Of a stretch of DNA of 64,000 nucleotides, positions 9,438 through 17,590 are shown one piece after another. The notes under the pieces were generated by a model, which had not been told where the DNA came from, did no database searches, and saw only the letters and a list, made by a program, of their open reading frames with translations. Each line of letters begins with the position of its first letter. Within the stretch, counting starts at the first letter, position 1. Source of the stretch: JAICYJ01 sp963737445 (GTDB taxonomy: Bacteria > Actinomycetota > Thermoleophilia > Gaiellales > JAICJC01). The position numbers were made by a program, and so were the translations under genes. The stretch is taken from contig CAVTSO010000019.1 in NCBI GenBank assembly GCA_963737445.1, forward strand, positions 62,001 through 126,000, written 5' to 3'.

Positions 9438-10010
9438 ATGAGCATCATGGAAAACACACGTCGGGCATCCTTCCCGACCCCTTGGACAGTCGACCCCGAG
9501 AAGAGCTCGGTCGAGTTCACCGTCAAGACGTTCTGGGGCCTTGGTACCGTGCGCGGCCGCTTCGAGCGCTTTGACGGCGGCTATGACCCCGCCCCGGACC
9601 GCCAGAGCATCGAGTTGACGATCGACGCGGGCAGCCTCAACACTGGGCTCGGCAAGCGGGACGAATACTTGCGATCGGCTGACTTCTTCCACATCGCCGA
9701 CCACCCTTGGGTGCGGTTTAGGTCGACACGTGTTCTCAACGCCGGCGACGGGACGCTGCACATCCAGGGCGGCCTTGAAGCGGCGGGCGTCGTCGTTCCG
9801 ATCGAGTTCGACGCGGCCGTGCGACAGATCGGCGAGGAGCTGGAGGTGGAGGCAGTGACGACCGTCGATCCGCGGTGGTTCGGCATGAGCAGCGGCCACC
9901 TGGGGATGATCCGACCCTCGGCGAAGCTGCACATCACGGCGCGCCTGACCGAAGCGACGGCACCGAGGAAGCCGGCGCCGGCACGGGAGCCAGCAGGTGT
10001 CGGGGCGTAG
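9438..10010 (+). CDS. YceI family protein
   Basis: The 190-residue protein matches the YceI lipocalin-like beta-barrel family, which binds isoprenoid-type lipids in the few characterised members. The pattern is complete: WTVDPEKSSVEFTVK at the N-terminus, FDGGYDP, the IDAGSLNTGLGKRDEYLRS block, FFHIADHPWVRFRST and a final KLHITARLTE. There is no signal peptide, so this is a cytoplasmic-type member. The ATG at 9438 follows GAGAGGAG at 9425-9432. It is divergently transcribed from the SARP regulator, which may control it. The family is often linked to stress and quinone or polyisoprenoid handling; the ligand is unknown. Confidence 0.92.
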   Translation: MSIMENTRRASFPTPWTVDPEKSSVEFTVKTFWGLGTVRGRFERFDGGYDPAPDRQSIELTIDAGSLNTGLGKRDEYLRSADFFHIADHPWVRFRSTRVLNAGDGTLHIQGGLEAAGVVVPIEFDAAVRQIGEELEVEAVTTVDPRWFGMSSGHLGMIRPSAKLHITARLTEATAPRKPAPAREPAGVGA

Positions 10011-10029
10011 GAGATGCGCCAACCGAGAC

Positions 10030-10112
10030 GACATCCGGGTCGTGGTCATCGGCGGCGGCTCGGCGGACTCGCCGCGGCAAAGGCGCTGCGGCGAGCGCCG
10101 GTCGAGGTGACA
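10030..10112 (+). pseudogene. Remnant of a type II NADH dehydrogenase (FAD-binding N-terminus)
   Basis: Translation of 10030 onward gives DIRVVVIGGGS, and one base out of frame the sequence continues as GGLAAAKALRRAPVEVT up to 10112. Together these match the FAD-binding Rossmann start of NDH-2-type pyridine nucleotide-disulfide oxidoreductases. The normal family sequence reads IGGG(F/S)GGLAAA, so a single base is missing in the glycine motif, and the homology stops abruptly after about 27 residues. The rest of the roughly 400-residue enzyme is absent. It is a clear gene stub without function, between yceI and a coiled-coil gene. Confidence 0.7.
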
Positions 10113-10302
10113 AGATTCGATTTGGGGTCGCGCCGGCGATCCGCTGGGTGCTCCGATGCAACGCTCGGCAGATGATCCACGAGCCAGCCCTTACAGCGTG
10201 CTCGTCGAAAGACACTGGGTGCTTCGGTTGCTGATCGCGGTGGGTGGGAGTAGCATCGGTCGTTCGAGTGCGAGGCACACCGACGACCAGAGGAGGTCAT
10301 TG

Positions 10303-10749
10303 ATGACTACGTCGGAGAAGCTCACGGACGCTTCGCAGAGACTGGCGAAGCTTTCCCAACGCGCGAAGGAGGCCGAGGATCACGCGGCTGCTGCGCGGAA
10401 CCAGGCCAAGGCCGAGGTCGAGAAATCCGCCGACAACGCGCGGGCCGCGGCAGAGGCCCACGCCCAGGAACTGCAGAAGAGTGCAGCGGCCGCCGGCGCC
10501 CAGATTTCAGCGTCCCGGAACGAAATGCAAGAATCGATGGCCAATCACATGGCGCAGGTGCGTCAAAGCATCCACGAGAAGAAGGGCCAGCTTGACGCGA
10601 AGCATGCGGATAGCCGCGCCGATGACGCCGAGACCGACGCGCTGTTTGCCATCGACTACGCCTACGCGACGGTCGAGGATGCCGAGTACGCGGTGCTCGA
10701 TGCAATCGCGGCGCGCATAGAAGCCAACGATATGGCAATGAGCACCTAG
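10303..10749 (+). CDS. Ala/Glu-rich coiled-coil protein
   Basis: The 148-residue protein is an extended amphipathic helix. Residues 1-95 are a continuous Ala/Glu/Gln/Lys-rich coiled coil, and the last 40 residues contain a short helical hairpin with FAIDYAYATVEDAEYAVLDA. No signal peptide, membrane helix or enzymatic motif is present. The start at 10303 follows a strong AGAGGAGGT site at 10290-10298; the upstream extension of the frame to 10156 is unsupported. The sequence style resembles small stress-induced helical proteins, and it is similar in character to the coiled-coil gene at 5719-6249 although not obviously homologous. Function unknown. Confidence 0.7.
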   Translation: MTTSEKLTDASQRLAKLSQRAKEAEDHAAAARNQAKAEVEKSADNARAAAEAHAQELQKSAAAAGAQISASRNEMQESMANHMAQVRQSIHEKKGQLDAKHADSRADDAETDALFAIDYAYATVEDAEYAVLDAIAARIEANDMAMST

Positions 10750-10885
10750 GTGGATTGACCACACACCTGCGAGACGGCTGACGTTGTCCGGGCCTCCCGC
10801 GAGTCCTGTGGTTGATCATGACCACGAGCTCGAAGGAGGCCCGTGATGACCGAGGGTAGGCTGAGCAGCAGGGCGCGTTCGAGCA

Positions 10886-11788
10886 TCACGGGAGCCGGCC
10901 CGACGGCGAAACGCCCGGATGATGGATGGAGATCCTGACGCGGAGCGCGCCGGGTCGGATCACGAACTCGAGCGAAGCGGGGAGATCGACTGCCTCGCCG
11001 TCGACGCCGGCATGAACCGGCGCTGCCGCCTTTACCCCGAGCCGGGTGGCGGTCCAGGCCCGCGCGGGAGGATCCGCGCCCGGGTGTGGCGCGTCGAGGA
11101 CGACGATTCCCAGCCGGCCGCTGTCGAGCGTCGGCCGGGTGCCGGTCACGAGCGGCCGGCTGAGTGCGTAGGGGTTGTTCGAAACCAAGACGACGGCGGG
11201 ATGCGGGTGTCCGCGACCAACGTCGTCGACCAGCTGTAGTTCCGGGACAGCTGCGCCTGGACCGAGCACCGAGGCGGCGGTCTTCGCGAGAGTGCGCAAC
11301 TTCGCGTCCCGGTACGCCGATTGGCGGACCGCATCGCCATAGATTCCGAGCGACACGTTGTTGAGAAAGACCAGGCCGTTCACCTCCGCGACGTCGATCG
11401 ATCGCTCGACCCCGTCCGTGAACGCATCGAGCGCGCCGACTAGGTCGTGCCGATCGACGCCAAGGTCGAGCGCGAGATGGTTGCGGGTGCCGGCCGGAAC
11501 ACACACGAACGGGAGTCCGTGCGCTCGGGCCGCCGTGGCAACGGCCGCCAGTGAGCCGTCACCGCCGGCAACGCCAAGCGCGTCCGCTCCGTCCGCCACT
11601 GCTTCACCGACTAGTGCCGCGAGGTCCTGATGCGTTTGGAGGACGACGACGTCGATCCCTCGTTCGCGTGCCTGTTCCACCAAATTCGCGTGCGTCGCCC
11701 TGCCACCGCCGGACCGCGGATTAACGAACAGGACTGGTCGCCGCGGCGGGTCGACGGCCCGCCAGCCTTGCCGCGACAGAGATTCCAT
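10886..11788 (-). CDS. Diacylglycerol kinase/lipid kinase family protein (YegS-like)
   Basis: The 300-residue protein has the DAGK catalytic fold. NPRSGGGRA at about residue 23 starts the phosphate-binding region, and GGDGSLAAV near 95 is the ATP-binding GGDGT-type motif with Ser in place of Thr. GTRNHLALDLG near 120 corresponds to the usual GTxNdfA block, with the common Asn-Asp replaced by Asn-His. VNGLVFLNNVSLGIYG and a C-terminal VDGEAVDLP turn follow. Such enzymes phosphorylate diacylglycerol or related lipids at the inner membrane face. The substrate is not deducible. The last few residues past RVRISIHH look non-homologous and may reflect a shifted stop. It is transcribed toward the coiled-coil gene. 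Confidence 0.85.
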   Translation of the reverse strand: MESLSRQGWRAVDPPRRPVLFVNPRSGGGRATHANLVEQARERGIDVVVLQTHQDLAALVGEAVADGADALGVAGGDGSLAAVATAARAHGLPFVCVPAGTRNHLALDLGVDRHDLVGALDAFTDGVERSIDVAEVNGLVFLNNVSLGIYGDAVRQSAYRDAKLRTLAKTAASVLGPGAAVPELQLVDDVGRGHPHPAVVLVSNNPYALSRPLVTGTRPTLDSGRLGIVVLDAPHPGADPPARAWTATRLGVKAAAPVHAGVDGEAVDLPASLEFVIRPGALRVRISIHHPGVSPSGRLP

Positions 11789-11992
11789 GATTGGATCCTA
11801 CGGACATCGAGTTGGTCAGGTCGACCCAGCTGCCGCCGCTCGTGCTTACTCGCGAGCTGCCCGTTGTGTCCCCCCGTCCGCCCCCCAACTGTAAGGACAG
11901 CAGACTTTGGCGGACTTCGGCGGATCGAGAAGGCTACCCGCCAACGCGGCGCGAACGGCCCAACCATGCCGGATTAGGCTTGATTCCTGAGG

Positions 11993-12065
11993 AGCGGACG
12001 ACGGGTCTCGAACCCGCGACCTTCGGCTTGGGAAGCCAACGCTCTACCAACTGAGCTACGTCCGC
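11993..12065 (-). tRNA. tRNA-Gly (anticodon CCC)
   Basis: Read on the minus strand, the 73-nt sequence folds as a complete cloverleaf: acceptor stem GCGGACG/CGTCCGC, D-arm with AGCTCAGTTGGTAGAGC, anticodon stem TTGGC/GCCGA enclosing TTCCCAA, and a T-arm with GGTTCGAGACC. The loop gives anticodon CCC, reading GGG glycine codons. Discriminator base U is usual for tRNA-Gly in bacteria. CCA is not encoded. Its 3' end faces the 1-11.9 kb accessory block. Confidence 0.95.
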
Positions 12066-12097
12066 GAGGCCGCCATTCTAGCGAACCGCCCCCTCGG

Positions 12098-12766
12098 TCA
12101 GCGCGTCGCCAGCACCCGGTCGAGCGAGGCCCGCAGCGACGCCAGCCGGCCTGGCAGGTCGACCGTCTCCGCCGCCGCGCCGCTCGTCTCGATCGCGCTC
12201 ACCGCCGAGCGAATCGCAACCAGGTCGCGCAGCAGATCCTCCAGCGCCGTCCGCGCCTGGTCATTCGGCGCGCTCGGCTGCAGCCGCCTGGCATCGGCCG
12301 TCAGCTTGTCCAGCATCGGATCGACCCCGGCGATCGCCGCCCCGGGCTGCGGCCCCAGCGTCGCCAGCCGGTCGTGCACCGTCACGCCCTCGGCGTAGAT
12401 GTCGTTGACCGCCCGGCCGTAGCGCCCGCGCGCGCCGCGGCTGCGCGCGATCAGCCAGCCGATCAGCGCCACCAGCACCACCGCGCCCGCGATCAGCGCG
12501 ATCAGCGCCCAGTTGGTCTCGTCCTGATTGTTCGCATTCGTCTTCTGCGTCTCGGGCGGCGGGGACACCGTCTCGGTCGTCGTCTGGCCACCGCCCCCAC
12601 CACCGCCACCGCCACCGCCGGTCGGAAGCGTCGCGTTCGACGGCAGCGTGAACGACCCGCCGCCACCTCCCCCGCAGCCGGCCGCCAGCACCGCCGAGAG
12701 CAGGATCGCCAGGCATAGCCCGCCCAGCCTGCGCGAATGCGTCCTCCCCCATCGTGCCGTTCGCAT
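12098..12766 (-). CDS. Putative lipoprotein with poly-Gly linker and one transmembrane helix
   Basis: The 222-residue product starts with a signal peptide ending in the lipobox LAAGC near residue 30, so it is probably lipid-anchored after cleavage. The mature part begins with Gly runs (six Gly directly after the Cys and another of eleven a few residues later), then a Thr/Pro-rich stretch. A strongly hydrophobic helix, ALIALIAGAVVLVALIGWLI, follows at about residues 85-105, then a helical domain of about 110 residues with no recognised family. A signal sequence plus a second membrane helix implies a looped membrane protein. The ATG at 12766 lies 11 bp after the histidine kinase stop, suggesting co-transcription and a possible accessory role in its sensing. 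Function unknown. Confidence 0.75.
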   Translation of the reverse strand: MRTARWGRTHSRRLGGLCLAILLSAVLAAGCGGGGGGSFTLPSNATLPTGGGGGGGGGGGQTTTETVSPPPETQKTNANNQDETNWALIALIAGAVVLVALIGWLIARSRGARGRYGRAVNDIYAEGVTVHDRLATLGPQPGAAIAGVDPMLDKLTADARRLQPSAPNDQARTALEDLLRDLVAIRSAVSAIETSGAAAETVDLPGRLASLRASLDRVLATR

Positions 12767-12776
12767 CACCGGCACC

Positions 12777-14543
12777 CTAACCGCTCTCGGCCGGCGCCAC
12801 CGGCAACCGCAGCTGAAACCGCGCACCCTGCCCCGGCTCGCTCTGCATCCGCAACTCTCCGCCCGCAACCCGCACCCGCTCGGCGCTGGTGTCCAGCCCC
12901 AGGTGCATCCGCATCAGGTCGCGGTCGAGCGCGCGCTCGAGGTCGAAGCCGATGCCGTCATCCCGCACGTCGAACACCAGCTCGCCCTCCTGCACCGCGC
13001 CGGACACCCGCAGCTCCGATGCCTGCGAGTGCTTGCGGGCATTGATGATCAGCTCTCGGATCGTGCGGTAGACGAGCGCCTCCGTGGTGTCCGACTGTCG
13101 CGGCACGTCGATCTCGACCGTGTGGCTGCTCCACGGCCCTTCGGCGGCCAGCTCCTCGATCGCCGCCGCCAGCCCCGCCCGCTGCAGCACCTGCGGCCGC
13201 AGCTCGAACATCAGCCGGCGGGTGCGGTCGAGCGCGCCGGCCAGCATCGTCTCCAGCTCGGCCACCCGCGCGTCGTCGCCGCCGAGCCGGCGAATCTGCA
13301 TCAGCATCGCCGTCATCACCTGCACCGTGTCGTCGTGCAGCTCGGCCGAGATCCGCGTCTGCTCCGCCTCCGCCGCCGTCACCAGCGCCTCCAGCGCCTC
13401 GCGCCGCCGCTGCTCGGCCACCCGCTCGTCGGTCACGTCCACCATCACGCCCTGCAGCGCAACCCGTGCCCCCTCGCCGTCCCGCAGGTCGCGCGCGATC
13501 ATGTGCACGTGCCGGGTGCGCCCGTCGGCGGCGTTTCGCATCCGCACCTGGATGTCGTAGCGGTCGGTCTCACCCCGGTACAGGCGCCCGCCGGCCTGCT
13601 CCATCACCGGCCGGTCATCCTCGACCACAAAGTCCTGGCGCGCCTCCGCGCTCATGCCGACCAGCTGCTCCGGCGTCACGCCCAGGATCGGCTCGATCTG
13701 CGGGCTGACGTAGGTGAGCACGCCCTCGACGTCGGTCACGAAGGTGGCCACCGGCAGCTGCTCCACCAGCGTCTGGTAGCGGTGCCGCTGCTGGGCCAGC
13801 CCCTCCGTGGCCCGCATCTCGGCGGTCACGTCGAATGCAAGCGCCTGCACCAGCCCGTTCGTGCCCGGCAGCCTCGCCGAGACGCTCCGCAGCCAGCGCG
13901 TGCGGCCGTCGGGGCGGATCCAGCGGAACTCGGCCGACCGCGTCCGCACCCCGAACCGGGGCAGCCCGCCCTGCTCCGGATAGTCGTCGGGATGCACGCG
14001 GCTGCGGAACTCGGCCAGCCCGCCAGGGCGCGTCCAGTGGGCCGGCGGCATGCCCGTGATCCGCTCCACCTGCGGGTTCACGAACAGCGCCTGGTCGGCG
14101 TTCATGTCCAGCACGGCCACGATCGCGGGCAGGCCCTCCACCATGTCGTGGTAGCGGTTCTCGGTCACATCCAGCCAGAACCCGATCCGCGTGTGCGGCG
14201 CGTCCGGCAGCACCACGCTGTGGTGCCGCACCCAGCGGACGCGGCCGTCGTCGCCGCGGATCCGGTAGACGGCGTCGTACTGTTCGCCCCGCTCGGCGGC
14301 GGCGTCTGCCCGCGCGCGGTGCTCCGCCAGCGTCGGCGCGTCCAGGAACTCGCCCAGCACGTCCAGCGCATTCGGCGCCAGCCAGCGCCAGGCCGACACC
14401 CCCGTCACCCGCTCGGTCTGCGGGCTCACGTAGCTCATCCGCCGTTCGGCGACGGCCGCCTGGTCGCGCAGAAACACCGCCCCCGGCATCGTGTCGACCA
14501 GATGCTGGAAGCTGGCCGGCTGCTCCCCTGCGCCGCCGCTCAT
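12777..14543 (-). CDS. Multi-PAS sensor histidine kinase (HisKA_3/NarL-type partner class)
   Basis: The 588-residue kinase has no transmembrane segments and begins with three successive PAS/PAC modules, each recognisable by patterns such as YVSPQTERVTGVSAW, FVNPQVERITGMPPAHW and YVSPQIEPILGVTPEQL. The dimerisation/phospho-acceptor helix ISAELHDDTVQ, with His near residue 415, is of the HisKA_3 class seen in NarX/DesK/LiaS-type kinases. The HATPase domain shows the N-box ELIINARKHSQ and the G1 motif DDGIGFD. It is a cytoplasmic sensor of redox, light or small ligands, and expected partners are LuxR/NarL-type regulators, none of which is adjacent. The lipoprotein gene follows after 10 bp. The signal is unknown. 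Confidence 0.9.
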   Translation of the reverse strand: MSGGAGEQPASFQHLVDTMPGAVFLRDQAAVAERRMSYVSPQTERVTGVSAWRWLAPNALDVLGEFLDAPTLAEHRARADAAAERGEQYDAVYRIRGDDGRVRWVRHHSVVLPDAPHTRIGFWLDVTENRYHDMVEGLPAIVAVLDMNADQALFVNPQVERITGMPPAHWTRPGGLAEFRSRVHPDDYPEQGGLPRFGVRTRSAEFRWIRPDGRTRWLRSVSARLPGTNGLVQALAFDVTAEMRATEGLAQQRHRYQTLVEQLPVATFVTDVEGVLTYVSPQIEPILGVTPEQLVGMSAEARQDFVVEDDRPVMEQAGGRLYRGETDRYDIQVRMRNAADGRTRHVHMIARDLRDGEGARVALQGVMVDVTDERVAEQRRREALEALVTAAEAEQTRISAELHDDTVQVMTAMLMQIRRLGGDDARVAELETMLAGALDRTRRLMFELRPQVLQRAGLAAAIEELAAEGPWSSHTVEIDVPRQSDTTEALVYRTIRELIINARKHSQASELRVSGAVQEGELVFDVRDDGIGFDLERALDRDLMRMHLGLDTSAERVRVAGGELRMQSEPGQGARFQLRLPVAPAESG

Positions 14544-14571
14544 CGCCGCATGCTACGCGGTCGGACGACGA

Positions 14572-15012
14572 TCAGGCGGCTTCGGCCAGGCGCTCCTCGA
14601 CGTGCGCCTTCAGCCGTGCCAGCGCGTCTGCCACCGACTTGTGCAGGAGCGGGATGATCAGCGGCTTCATGAACCGGTAGCGCCCGCGCGGCTGCGCCTG
14701 CAACCGCAGGCTTACCCGCGTGCCCGACCCCGACGGCTCCAGCAGGTACATGCCGTCGATCGTGCACTCCTTGCAATCGACGCTGCTGAACCCGACTCGC
14801 CGCCCGTCCGCTCCCGCCTCGACCTCGAGTACCGCCGTGTGGTGGGACCCCAGCACGTGCATGCGCAGGCGGTAGCTGCCGCTGACGCCGTCACCTCCAT
14901 CGCTGATCCGGGTGACGGCGATCTCCGGGTCGAGCCAGTCCAGCGCGCAGGTGGCGTCGTAGACGGCGTCCGGCGAAGCGGCGATCGAGGTGCTGTCAAC
15001 GTGCTCGAGCAT
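14572..15012 (-). CDS. SRPBCC (START-like) family protein
   Basis: The 146-residue protein matches the polyketide-cyclase/dehydrase SRPBCC fold. It has an N-terminal strand pattern, IAASPDAVYDAT, a central VLEVEAGADGRRVGF strand pair, then MYLLEPSGSGTRVSLRLQ, and ends with the long C-terminal helix SVADALARLKAHVEERL. The fold encloses a hydrophobic cavity for lipids or small hydrophobic ligands; no specific ligand is evident. It lies 28 bp upstream of the histidine kinase gene on the same strand, so it may be co-transcribed with the kinase and the lipoprotein. Confidence 0.8.
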   Translation of the reverse strand: MLEHVDSTSIAASPDAVYDATCALDWLDPEIAVTRISDGGDGVSGSYRLRMHVLGSHHTAVLEVEAGADGRRVGFSSVDCKECTIDGMYLLEPSGSGTRVSLRLQAQPRGRYRFMKPLIIPLLHKSVADALARLKAHVEERLAEAA

Positions 15013-15080
15013 CGAAAGATCATCGACCGATTCGCGGCCGGTCCTGAGATACCTGCCCCGTCCGGGGGTGCTTCAACCAT

Positions 15081-15614
15081 CTACAGGAACGCGCCGCAGG
15101 CGCTGAACACGCTGCCGGCGGCGCGACGGCTGTGCTGGCGCAGCCCCAGCAGGCCCACCCGGCTGTAGGGCCGTGGACCGTCGCCCTGGTCGAACCAGGT
15201 CAGCGCGGCGGCATAGGCGGACAGGCTGGGCACGTAGATGCGAAGCGCGCGCCCGCAGCGGCCGCCGGCCGGGAACAGCACGCGGGCGCTGGACACGGCG
15301 GCGTCGACCCGCACGTGCAGGCCGTTGACGACACGGCCGATGCACCCGCCCAGGCGATTTGGATCCTTGACCGACCGCCGGCAGTGTTCGATGCTGCCGC
15401 CGAACGCGTCGGCCGCCTGCTCCGCGTCCGCAGCCGCCTGCGCCCACAGTCCGAAGGCGTGGTGGCTGAGGCTGGACGGCACAACCTCGCCGGGATCGGT
15501 CGGCTGCAGCGGCTGCGAGACCGGCGCCGGTGCGCCGCCCGCCGCCAGCAGCACCGCCATGCCCGCCAGGGCGACGGTCACCGCCACCAGGCCCTGGGCG
15601 CGTCGTCCGATCAT
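15081..15614 (-). CDS. Secreted or membrane-anchored hypothetical protein
   Basis: The 177-residue product starts with an N-terminal hydrophobic helix (about residues 8-27) after two arginines, either a signal peptide or an anchor, followed by a Pro-rich segment and a helical domain with four cysteines after residue 80. Spacing such as HCRRSVKDPNRLGGC and GRCGRALR suggests disulfides in an extracytoplasmic domain. No known family is recognised. It sits 6 bp after the 109-residue gene and downstream of argS on the same strand. Confidence 0.65.
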   Translation of the reverse strand: MIGRRAQGLVAVTVALAGMAVLLAAGGAPAPVSQPLQPTDPGEVVPSSLSHHAFGLWAQAAADAEQAADAFGGSIEHCRRSVKDPNRLGGCIGRVVNGLHVRVDAAVSSARVLFPAGGRCGRALRIYVPSLSAYAAALTWFDQGDGPRPYSRVGLLGLRQHSRRAAGSVFSACGAFL

Positions 15615-15620
15615 CGCCGG

Positions 15621-15950
15621 TCAGGCTTTGATGCCGTGCACCGGCCGGCCCAGCGCCCGCCACTGCCACAGGGTGATCGTGGGCAGCGAGTCCTCGTAGC
15701 GCACGATCTTGGGGTTGCGGCCGACCTGGGCGGCGCGCGCGGCGTGGTCGATCAGGTCGTCGCGCTCCGGCGTGACCACGACGTGGTGGCAGGCCGTGAT
15801 GTAGTCGAACACGTCTCCACAGGCCGGGCAGGGCCAGGGATCGGTGCGGATCGCGTACCACTCGCCGTCACCGGTATCGGCGTGATCACCCGAGAGCAGG
15901 TCGGCGAGCTCGTCAACCTCGTAGATGCTGGGAGCTTCGGGAACGCTCAT
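15621..15950 (-). CDS. Small conserved-type hypothetical protein with CPAC motif
   Basis: The 109-residue cytoplasmic protein has an acidic N-terminus, a WPCPACGDVF segment at about residues 39-48 and a further CHHVVVTPERDD segment. Two Cys in CxxC plus the following Cys-His-His could hold a zinc ion. The C-terminal half contains IVRYEDSLPTITLWQWRALG. No function is known to me. It lies about 30 bp after the argS stop and 6 bp before the next gene, so these are probably one transcript. Confidence 0.65.
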   Translation of the reverse strand: MSVPEAPSIYEVDELADLLSGDHADTGDGEWYAIRTDPWPCPACGDVFDYITACHHVVVTPERDDLIDHAARAAQVGRNPKIVRYEDSLPTITLWQWRALGRPVHGIKA

Positions 15951-15981
15951 GGGCGGCAGGGTAGCAGCGCCCCGCCGGCCC

Positions 15982-17565
15982 CTACATCTGCTCGGGTGCG
16001 TCCACGCCGATCAGATCGAGCGCCGTCGCCAGCACCTGCTTGGTGGCCTTGCACAGCGCCAGCCGGCTGGCCTGGATGTCCGGCGCCTCGCCGATCACGC
16101 GGCACTGTCCGTAGAACTGGTGGAACTCCTTGGCCGTGTCCTGCATGTAGCTGACCACGCGGTGCGGCCCGCGCCACTCGGCCGCCTCAGTCACCATGTC
16201 CGGGAACTCGGCCAGCGACTTGACCAGCGCTACCTCGGCCGGCTCCGGCACCCACGAGGCGGCGGGCCGTGCGCCCTCTGCGGCATCGCCGGCGTTTCTC
16301 AGCACCGCCGCGATCCGGGCGTGCGCGTATTGGCAGTAGTAGACCGGGTTCTCGGCGTTCTGCTGGACGAGCAGGTCGAGGTCGAGGTCGATGGTCTGGT
16401 CGTGGGATCGCTGCACCAGCACGAACCGGGCGGCATCGACGCCGACCGCGTCCATCAGGTCGTCCAGCGTCACCACCAGCCCCGCCCGCTTGGACATCCG
16501 GCCCTCGGTCAGGTGCACCAGCTGGTAGAGCTGCACGTCGATGCGATCGGGGTCGTATCCGAGCGCCGTGGCCGCCGCCTTCAGGCGCCGCATGTAGCCG
16601 TGGTGATCGGCGCCCAGCACGTAGACGGCGGTGTCGAAGCCGCGTTCCATCTTGGAGACGATGTAGGCGATGTCGCCGGCCAGGTACCCGGGCTCGCCGT
16701 TGGAGCGGACGATCACGCGATCCTTGTCGTCGCCCAGCTCCGCGGAGCGCAACCACAGCGCGCCATCCTGCTCGTAGGTGTGCCCGGCGGCGCGCACCCG
16801 CTCGATGGCGCGCTCGACCGACCCGTCCTCGTACAGCGACCGCTCCAGGAACCAGGAGTCGAAGTGCACGCGGAACCGCTCCAGCGTGGCGCGGATCTGC
16901 GCCATCATCAGCTCAGTCCCGGCCCGCGTCCACTGCTCGAGCGGCGCGTCCGGGCCAAGCCCCAGCTCGGCCGCGATCCCGGCCACGTACTCGCCGTGGT
17001 AGCCGTCCTCAGGCACCTCCTCGCCGCGGCCGCGGGCGCGCAGCGACTCACCGAACAGGTCGACCTGGCGGCCTGCATCGTTGAAGTAGTACTCGCGCTC
17101 GACCTCGTGTCCGGCGAACGAGAACAGCCGCGCCAGCGAGTCGCCGTAGGCGGCGTTGCGTGCGCTGCCAACCGTCACGGGACCGGTCGGGTTGCCGCTC
17201 ACGAACTCGACCAGCAGGCGCTGCGGGCGCGCGGTCGCGCCGGCGCCGAAGCGCTCGCCCTCGTCCAGCACGCGCTCCACGACGTGGCCGTACCAGCCCG
17301 GCTGCAGCCGCAGGTTGATGAACCCCGGCCCGGCGATCTCGGCACCCTCGATCCAGGGCGACTGCAGCTGCTCCACGATCCGCTCGGCGATCTGGCGGGG
17401 CGCCGCCTTCATCGGCTTGGCCAGCGCCAGCGCCACCGCACTCGCGTAGTCGCCGTGCGCGGCGTCGGCCGGTCGGTCGAGCCGCACCGGCTCGCCGTCG
17501 CCACCGGCCGCGCTGACCGCTGCCCGCAGGGGCTCGGCCAGCTCGCTGAGAACGCTACCGCTCAT
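15982..17565 (-). CDS. argS: Arginyl-tRNA synthetase
   Basis: The 527-residue protein is a class I aminoacyl-tRNA synthetase charging tRNA-Arg. An N-terminal Add1-like domain covers about residues 1-85. The catalytic core follows with the NPTGPVTVGSARNAAYGD block near 125-142, the YYFNDAGRQVDLF segment, and RMSKRAG as the KMSKS-loop equivalent. The DALR anticodon-binding domain ends with the characteristic LCKATKQVLATALDLIGVDAPEQM. The class signature HIGH, normally HVGH in ArgS, reads TVGS at 131-134, which is unusual. The frame is open to 17646, but the ATG at 17565 fits the family and lies 6 bp after a TACGAT -10-like element (17572-17577), suggesting a leaderless mRNA. It is divergent from the DUF3467 gene. 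Confidence 0.93.
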   Translation of the reverse strand: MSGSVLSELAEPLRAAVSAAGGDGEPVRLDRPADAAHGDYASAVALALAKPMKAAPRQIAERIVEQLQSPWIEGAEIAGPGFINLRLQPGWYGHVVERVLDEGERFGAGATARPQRLLVEFVSGNPTGPVTVGSARNAAYGDSLARLFSFAGHEVEREYYFNDAGRQVDLFGESLRARGRGEEVPEDGYHGEYVAGIAAELGLGPDAPLEQWTRAGTELMMAQIRATLERFRVHFDSWFLERSLYEDGSVERAIERVRAAGHTYEQDGALWLRSAELGDDKDRVIVRSNGEPGYLAGDIAYIVSKMERGFDTAVYVLGADHHGYMRRLKAAATALGYDPDRIDVQLYQLVHLTEGRMSKRAGLVVTLDDLMDAVGVDAARFVLVQRSHDQTIDLDLDLLVQQNAENPVYYCQYAHARIAAVLRNAGDAAEGARPAASWVPEPAEVALVKSLAEFPDMVTEAAEWRGPHRVVSYMQDTAKEFHQFYGQCRVIGEAPDIQASRLALCKATKQVLATALDLIGVDAPEQM

Positions 17566-17590
17566 GGAACCATCGTAGTAGGGTGGCGCG

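Noticed and set aside
10846..10938. Small plus-strand frame (30 codons) with a good GGAGG ribosome site, overlapping the lipid-kinase gene end
   Set aside because: No homology-like pattern, very basic composition, and half of it is antisense to a real gene. It may be the beginning of a lost gene but cannot be called.
12528..14657. 709-codon plus-strand frame antisense to the PAS kinase
   Set aside because: Arg/His/Pro-rich shadow; the minus strand has complete kinase motifs.
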